Part shown: piece by piece, positions 59,401 to 64,000 of the stretch
How the letters are laid out: each line of letters begins with the position of its first letter
How positions within the stretch are numbered: the first letter of the stretch is position 1
Assembly (NCBI GenBank): GCA_030762895.1
Contig: CM061070.1
Span: forward strand, 32,267,652-32,331,651
DNA from: Sophora flavescens
Taxonomy: Eukaryota > Streptophyta > Magnoliopsida > Fabales > Fabaceae
Direction: 5' to 3'
Length of the DNA: 64,000 nucleotides
Made by a program: the position numbers and the translations under genes
Notes under the pieces: generated by a model
What the model saw: the letters and a program-made list of their open reading frames with translations, nothing else
What the model was told of the DNA's origin: nothing
Database searches by the model: none

Positions 59401-59997
59401 TCAAGACTCGAGGTCCACCTCGGCATTGGGAGCGATCATGTCCATCTGGCCAGGTTGGCCCACTTCACCTTCCGGTCCATCCTCGTCCAATTGGTCCTCG
59501 CCCTCTTCTCCATGAGTTGCGGCCTCCTCATCCTCATCCTCATCCTCCAGCTCAGCCAATGGCACAAGGATCCCATCTCGGTTGAAATCCTTATCCACGT
59601 CTGCGCTGGAGAAGTCGGCAGTAGGGTTGAAGTGCTGGAGTTGCTTCACGGCTCGGGAGAAACCGTTAACATGCTCCCTCATGATTGAAGTCTCAGCTTC
59701 AGCTAGATCAGCACGGAGCCTCAGATTCTCCTCCTTCTCGGTTTCTATCAACTTACGCAACTCAAGACTGGCTTCCTTCTCGGCTTGAAGCCCTTCCACG
59801 ACCTTCGGAAGGTTGAACCGGTCGGTTCTTTCCATTTCCAGCTCGGCCATAAGGGTGGTATTGCCTTCTTTCAGCTCCACCTTTTGGGCTTTCAATTGCC
59901 CAATTAGCCGAGCTTGCTCTTCGCGCTTTGCCATGGCTTTTTCAAGCTCATCCCTAGTGCGCAAAGTTCGGGCAGCTTCCGCCTTCATACTTTTCAT
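59401..59997 (-). CDS. Antisense coiled-coil ORF of the LTR element
   Basis: Intact 198-codon minus-strand frame. Residues 1-115 are a charged heptad-like coiled coil (LRTRDELEKAMAKREEQARL; ERTDRFNLPKVVEGLQAEKE; LRKLIETEKEENLRLRADL), then HFNPTADFSSADVDKDF and a very acidic tail (EDEDEDEE and further Glu/Asp). Long antisense ORFs near the 3' LTR are known in several Tat-lineage Ty3 elements of plants; this one fits by position, but no function is known. It could equally be a captured host fragment. Confidence 0.6.
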   Translation of the reverse strand: MKSMKAEAARTLRTRDELEKAMAKREEQARLIGQLKAQKVELKEGNTTLMAELEMERTDRFNLPKVVEGLQAEKEASLELRKLIETEKEENLRLRADLAEAETSIMREHVNGFSRAVKQLQHFNPTADFSSADVDKDFNRDGILVPLAELEDEDEDEEAATHGEEGEDQLDEDGPEGEVGQPGQMDMIAPNAEVDLES

Positions 59998-61961
59998 TAT
60001 TGGAAAGCTCGTAGCTCGAAAAACTGGTAATGGTGGAGACTCAGAAGAGCGTAAGCGACCGCAGTTTTCCTGCTCGCATCATGGACCAATTCTAGTAAAA
60101 GCCGAGCATATGCTGGCTTAACAACTAGAGAACCCACAATAGGGCCAGAGTTAAAATTGTCTAGATAAGAACAAAGGGCAGAAGCCCAGAAAGCCGAGGC
60201 CGAGCGTTACCCCCTCACACCAAAAAGCTGAGGTCGAGCTATGCTCCCTCGCACTACGCACCGGAAAAACTCGAAGTCTAGCAATGTTTCCCTCCTCGCA
60301 ATAAAAATCCTAGATCAAGCACAGCATCTTCGCACCAAGATAAAGTCCACAGTAGATCATGCATGTTAGAGACCCAGGATTCGAGGGAAATCCTGGTAGT
60401 TGTCAACCAAATAAGCCGGAATCCCAAGTACGACTGGGCTCCGCACGAAAGTCCGAGCAGTGCTCGGCCAAGCAAGACGATAACCCAAGAAAGGCTTGGT
60501 TCTACAAAAAACAGATTTCCGAGCAATGCTTCCGCGAATCATAGTCCAAAGTCCTCGGCACCAAAAAGCGTGTTAAGACATGCGGGTTGACAATTAAGCT
60601 CTTTCGCTTGTTTCAAGCTCGGAGCTTGGGGGGCTAGTAGGGATAAAGGAAGGACATTCTCGGAAAGTACAGAGAAAGGATATCCCCTAGCCTACAACTC
60701 GAAGAACTTGTATGAAAGCTATTTTCTCATACAAATTGGAGAAGATATTAGGAAATTTTATTCTAAGACACACCTTCAAGATTGGGAAAAATAATTCGAG
60801 GTCAAGTTTCAAGGTTAGTGGGTATTTCAAAGACCACCAGATGAAGGGGTTATGAGCTACTCAAAGAAAATGTTAGGAGCTCTCAAGAACTTCAAAGACC
60901 GAGCTACGTTTGGCAAAAGGCAAGTCAAATTCAAACTCTCAAGATAAACATCTTGAAAGCATCAAAAATTAAAGGATGAAATGCAAGCACCGAGGTCAAT
61001 TCCTATTGACCGAGTTTGAACTTGACTCTTCAAAAGATTGGTTTGAGCCTGAATCACTGATAAGTCGAATCTCAGCTACCAGCCTCTAAACTTGTCCTAA
61101 CAAAGGTAAGATTGAAGTTCCTTCAGTTCAGAATATGTTACTACCCAAGAGGTATCAGCCGAAGTAAGAGGATCTATGCAAATCCAGTACTTTATCAACA
61201 CCAAGGACAAGCTCAGCTTCATTCATAAAACTCTTTCGCTTATTCTGAGCTCAAAGCTTGGGGAGCTTATATACTGATCGAGATGTTAAACTTGGCCACT
61301 GAGCCCACCAAACTAAAACGTTGGACGAGAAGTAAAACTAGATCTCCAAACCCAAACAATCAAAGGGAAATGATTACTAGACTCACTCACCGAGTCCGCT
61401 GAACTTAAGAATTGACCGAAATGTGAAGCTCAGGCTCCCTACTCGGTTGAGCCCCGGCTCCCCACTCGGTTGAGCTCCGGCTCCCAACCACTCGGTTGAG
61501 CTCCGGCTCCCTACTCAGTTTAGCTCCGGCTCCCGACCACTCGGTTGAGCTCCGGCTCTTGACTTACCGTTTGAGCAAGCAACTACAGCACAAGCCTCAG
61601 AAATGATGCCGTGAAGGCCACGCGTCACACACAGTAACGTCTCTTTTTTATCTCGGGAACCGAGAAAGTATGGCCTCAATAGGAAACGAGTAACCATCCC
61701 CACCTCGGCTCGGTACCTCGAAAGCGTCAAGCTCGGTCACCCGAGCTGCTCACCGAGCTGGAGGATGTGAACGCATATACAAGATAGGAAGCTCGGGCAA
61801 TCACCTCGCCGAGATGAAAGACCAAAAGGTGAAACCAAGTTCCTAGCCTCGGCTCCTTTGAAAAGCTTCCACGTGATCAGCTCGAAGCTTGGGGGGCTTG
61901 TGTATGTCTTGAGATCGAGCTCGAGGTTACTAACGCCTAATCACCAAAGCTTGGGGGCTTG
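59998..61961. other. 3' interior of the gene-carrying retrotransposon
   Basis: No supported ORF. Rich in AGCTCGG/CCGAGC words. At about 61428-61562 there are five to six short tandem units of 26-32 bp (CTCGGTTGAGCTCCGGCTCC and variants). PPT-like AGCTTGGGG strings recur at about 60627, 61256, 61887 and 61949. Confidence 0.65.
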
Positions 61962-62567
61962 TGTAATCGGCGAGGTTACTAACCCGCCACCCGGTCCAAG
62001 GAAAAATTAAGGATAATAAATCAAAGATCACTTAATTAAATGAATAAGATATTGATATTAAATCCTGATATTATCTAAAATAACCTTATCTGGTTAAAAG
62101 AGGTAATATCCCTTAAATTAAGGAATCATATCTCAAAAGAGATATCAAGAGACAAATCATATCTCAAAAGAGATATTAAGAGATAAATCAAATCTCTAAA
62201 AGATATTAAGAGATAAATCAGATCTCTAAGAAATAGGGGAATCCTATTATAAAAGGAGGAGTACCCCTCATAAGAAACTCACTTTTCACTGGAATCCCGG
62301 TGACTCTCCCTTAAGTGCATTAGAGGAACTAGCGTCGACCAAGAGACTCTCAGACAGTCCTTGCTCCCTAGTACTCATCCGATACAAAATTAGGGGATCG
62401 AGATCACCGCCCTACCAAGGGTTGAACTTAGAACTACGTCTGGCTTTGATTCCCACTGGGATACGTAGGACCGGAATATCAGATTCTTTCAAGCCAAAAT
62501 CTAAATCAACTCCCTTGGTTTAACGTTCTATGGCGAGATTTCGGCAAATCGGATCTCGGTAGGAACA
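61962..62567 (+). repeat. 3' LTR of the gene-carrying retrotransposon
   Basis: TGTAATCGGCGAGG...AGGAACA; matches the 5' LTR closely after the first 60 bp, including the 35-bp tandem units and the TATA-like box. Confidence 0.88.
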
Positions 62568-62572
62568 GATCC

Positions 62573-63083
62573 CACATAAAATTCATGATCTATATAAAAT
62601 TGATCAAATAGTAAAAAGTGTGTTGGTAGCATTACTATTCTTTTAAATGTTTTAGGTTTTAGCTCGTTTAATGATTCATGATTCTCAAATTCCCAAACGA
62701 GCATCTCCAATGCTCTTCATATAAACAACTCACTTTATTTCTTTAAGTGGGTCATATCAATTTTAAGCAATCCTATCAATTTTCACTCCAATGGAAGTTT
62801 ATACGAATAAGTTGCTTAACTCACAAATATTTTCCCTCTCTCTTCAATATCTCATATTCTCTCATACATTTACACACATAAATGTTAAGCAATCCATAAG
62901 GAATGATTGCTTATATAAACAACTCTTTTCACTTTTAAGCAACTCAAAATTATATATAACACATTAAAATATTATTTTATTATTAAATAACCTTAAGCAA
63001 CTTTCATTGAAAATACTCGGGTCTGTGTGTGATTGCCATATCAACTTCACCCTTGTCATTTGTCAATATCTTAATAATAATTA
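62573..63083. other. Intergenic DNA
   Basis: AT-rich; nothing recognised beyond loosely repeated TTAAGCAA(C/T) words. Confidence 0.5.
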
Positions 63084-63409
63084 GGTGATGTTTGGAAGAG
63101 CTTATTTAAGCTCCTTTTGACTTATCTGATGACATAAGTTCTTATGCAGTGTGTTTGGCAGAGCTTATAAAAATAACTTATGTCATCCCATAAGGAGTTT
63201 TTGACTTATTTTCACAAGTCACTGGGAGAAGCTTATGGAATTATCATAAGAGCTTATGCATTAAACACCCTCTCCGTGTTTTTCACTATTTGAATCCTCT
63301 CATGCTCTTTTCTTTCTTTTTCTTTCTTTAAGCGCTTATGGCATAAGCTCTAATGCGATAAGGTCTTATTTGATAAGCTCTTAATTAAGTTGATTACCCA
63401 AACGCACCC
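63084..63409. mobile_element. PIF/Harbinger-like (Tourist-type) MITE, 326 bp
   Basis: Ends GGTGATGTTTGG and (reverse complement) GGGTGCGTTTGG; TTA target duplication at 63081-63083 and 63410-63412. Interior made of AGCTTAT/ATAAGCT inverted words. Confidence 0.75.
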
Positions 63410-64000
63410 TTAACATGACATGAAATGCGAGAGCATATTGATAAGGTAAAGTCGGCAATTCTTATGGAGCCGAAATCATGATTACCAAATGGTCTCACTC
63501 TCTTGCTGGACTCTCTAATATATATATCTGCCCCCTAATGAAAAGCCCATTATGTATTGATTTTGAAATATTATCAAAGCTTAAATAGAATCCTCCAAAT
63601 ACCCATATTATCATTTTTTTAAAATGCATATAATTTCGGAATCTAGACAAATTTCTTATTTATAACTACAAATCTTTTCTAAGTTAAGCTCCTGCACCTT
63701 AGTGGACTAGAAGATGTTGGAGGTAGTGCCAGTGGCGAGGTGGTGAATGGTGATCACTGGTCACTGGTCACTGGTCACAGGCCATGATGCATTTGCTCGT
63801 GGTTGCGAATTGTGTGGACAGAAGGTGACAGTGAGGTTGAGAATGTCCTTGGGCTTTGTGGAGGCCTGTGGTGAACAAGAAATATGGACTTTGACTTTTA
63901 GGCCTTGTGTATGGGTCTGGAATGGTTTTCTGGGCTTAACTATTTATTGAGGGCTTTGTTATTAACACCTTGTTTTTTGCTATTCACATCTTGTAACACC
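63410..64000. other. Intergenic DNA to window end
   Basis: A short TCACTGG triplication at about 63755-63776; the frame at 63747-63950 is not recognised. No gene supported. Confidence 0.45.

Larger units (their letters stand above)
56394..62567 (+). mobile_element. Non-autonomous LTR retrotransposon carrying host gene fragments
   Basis: LTRs 56394-57014 (621 bp) and 61962-62567 (606 bp) flanked by GATCC at 56389-56393 and 62568-62572. Primer-site-like TGGCGCCCACCGTGGGGCC starts at 57017; polypurine tract AAGCTTGGGGGCT before the 3' LTR. No gag, protease, RT or integrase was recognised in the 4.9-kb interior. Instead it holds a PPR fragment, a POLYCHOME-like fragment, a tandem array and an antisense coiled-coil ORF. 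Past the first 60 bp the LTRs differ by roughly 15 substitutions (2-3%). Confidence 0.88.

Overview
This window is plant nuclear DNA. It contains one clear host gene, long AT-rich intergenic stretches, and plant-type transposons nested inside one another. The gene (BIG GRAIN 1-like), the CACTA, Athila-type and Mutator-like elements, an Au-like SINE and an endogenous caulimovirid all fit a dicot. A legume is my guess, because the viral copy has the gene order of the soymoviruses. That is inference; no organism-specific marker is present.

Layout. 1-1673: 3' part of a CACTA transposon with a TNPA-like gene. 1674-6800: intergenic DNA with two long foldback elements. 6805-8533: the BIG GRAIN 1-like gene, the only apparently functional host gene. 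8534-11441: intergenic. 11451-42750: one nest. A small Mutator-like foldback element (TIRs of about 265 bp, near-perfect 9-bp TSD) holds a nearly full-length endogenous pararetrovirus (about 12391-20328). Its right TIR is split by a 22-kb CACTA element (20437-42588, TSD ATG). That CACTA is itself interrupted by a full Athila-type Ty3 retrotransposon (21582-32085, TSD GGGTT), a solo LTR (33413-34624, TSD AGTGG) and a hAT-like element (38548-39469). 42751-56388: intergenic DNA with a mini-CACTA (47256-48315), several MITEs, a SINE and short tandem duplications. 56394-62567: a non-autonomous LTR retrotransposon (TSD GATCC) that carries fragments of two unrelated host genes, a PPR gene and a POLYCHOME/UVI4-like gene, plus a 75/90-bp tandem array and an antisense coiled-coil ORF. 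62573-64000: intergenic with a PIF/Harbinger-like MITE.

How the parts work together. The pararetrovirus reads, left to right: end of ORF II, virion-associated protein, coat protein, polymerase, transactivator, promoter (two as-1-like elements, TATA, poly(A) signal), movement protein, several small ORFs, the Met-tRNA primer site, another small ORF, then probably the start of ORF II. This is one permuted genome equivalent with many stops and a few frameshifts. The movement ORF is uninterrupted. CACTA-2 runs on the minus strand, TNP2-like gene then TNPA-like gene, both broken. Boundaries were set by reading TIRs, LTR ends and target-site duplications directly; family names come from motif recognition without any database search.
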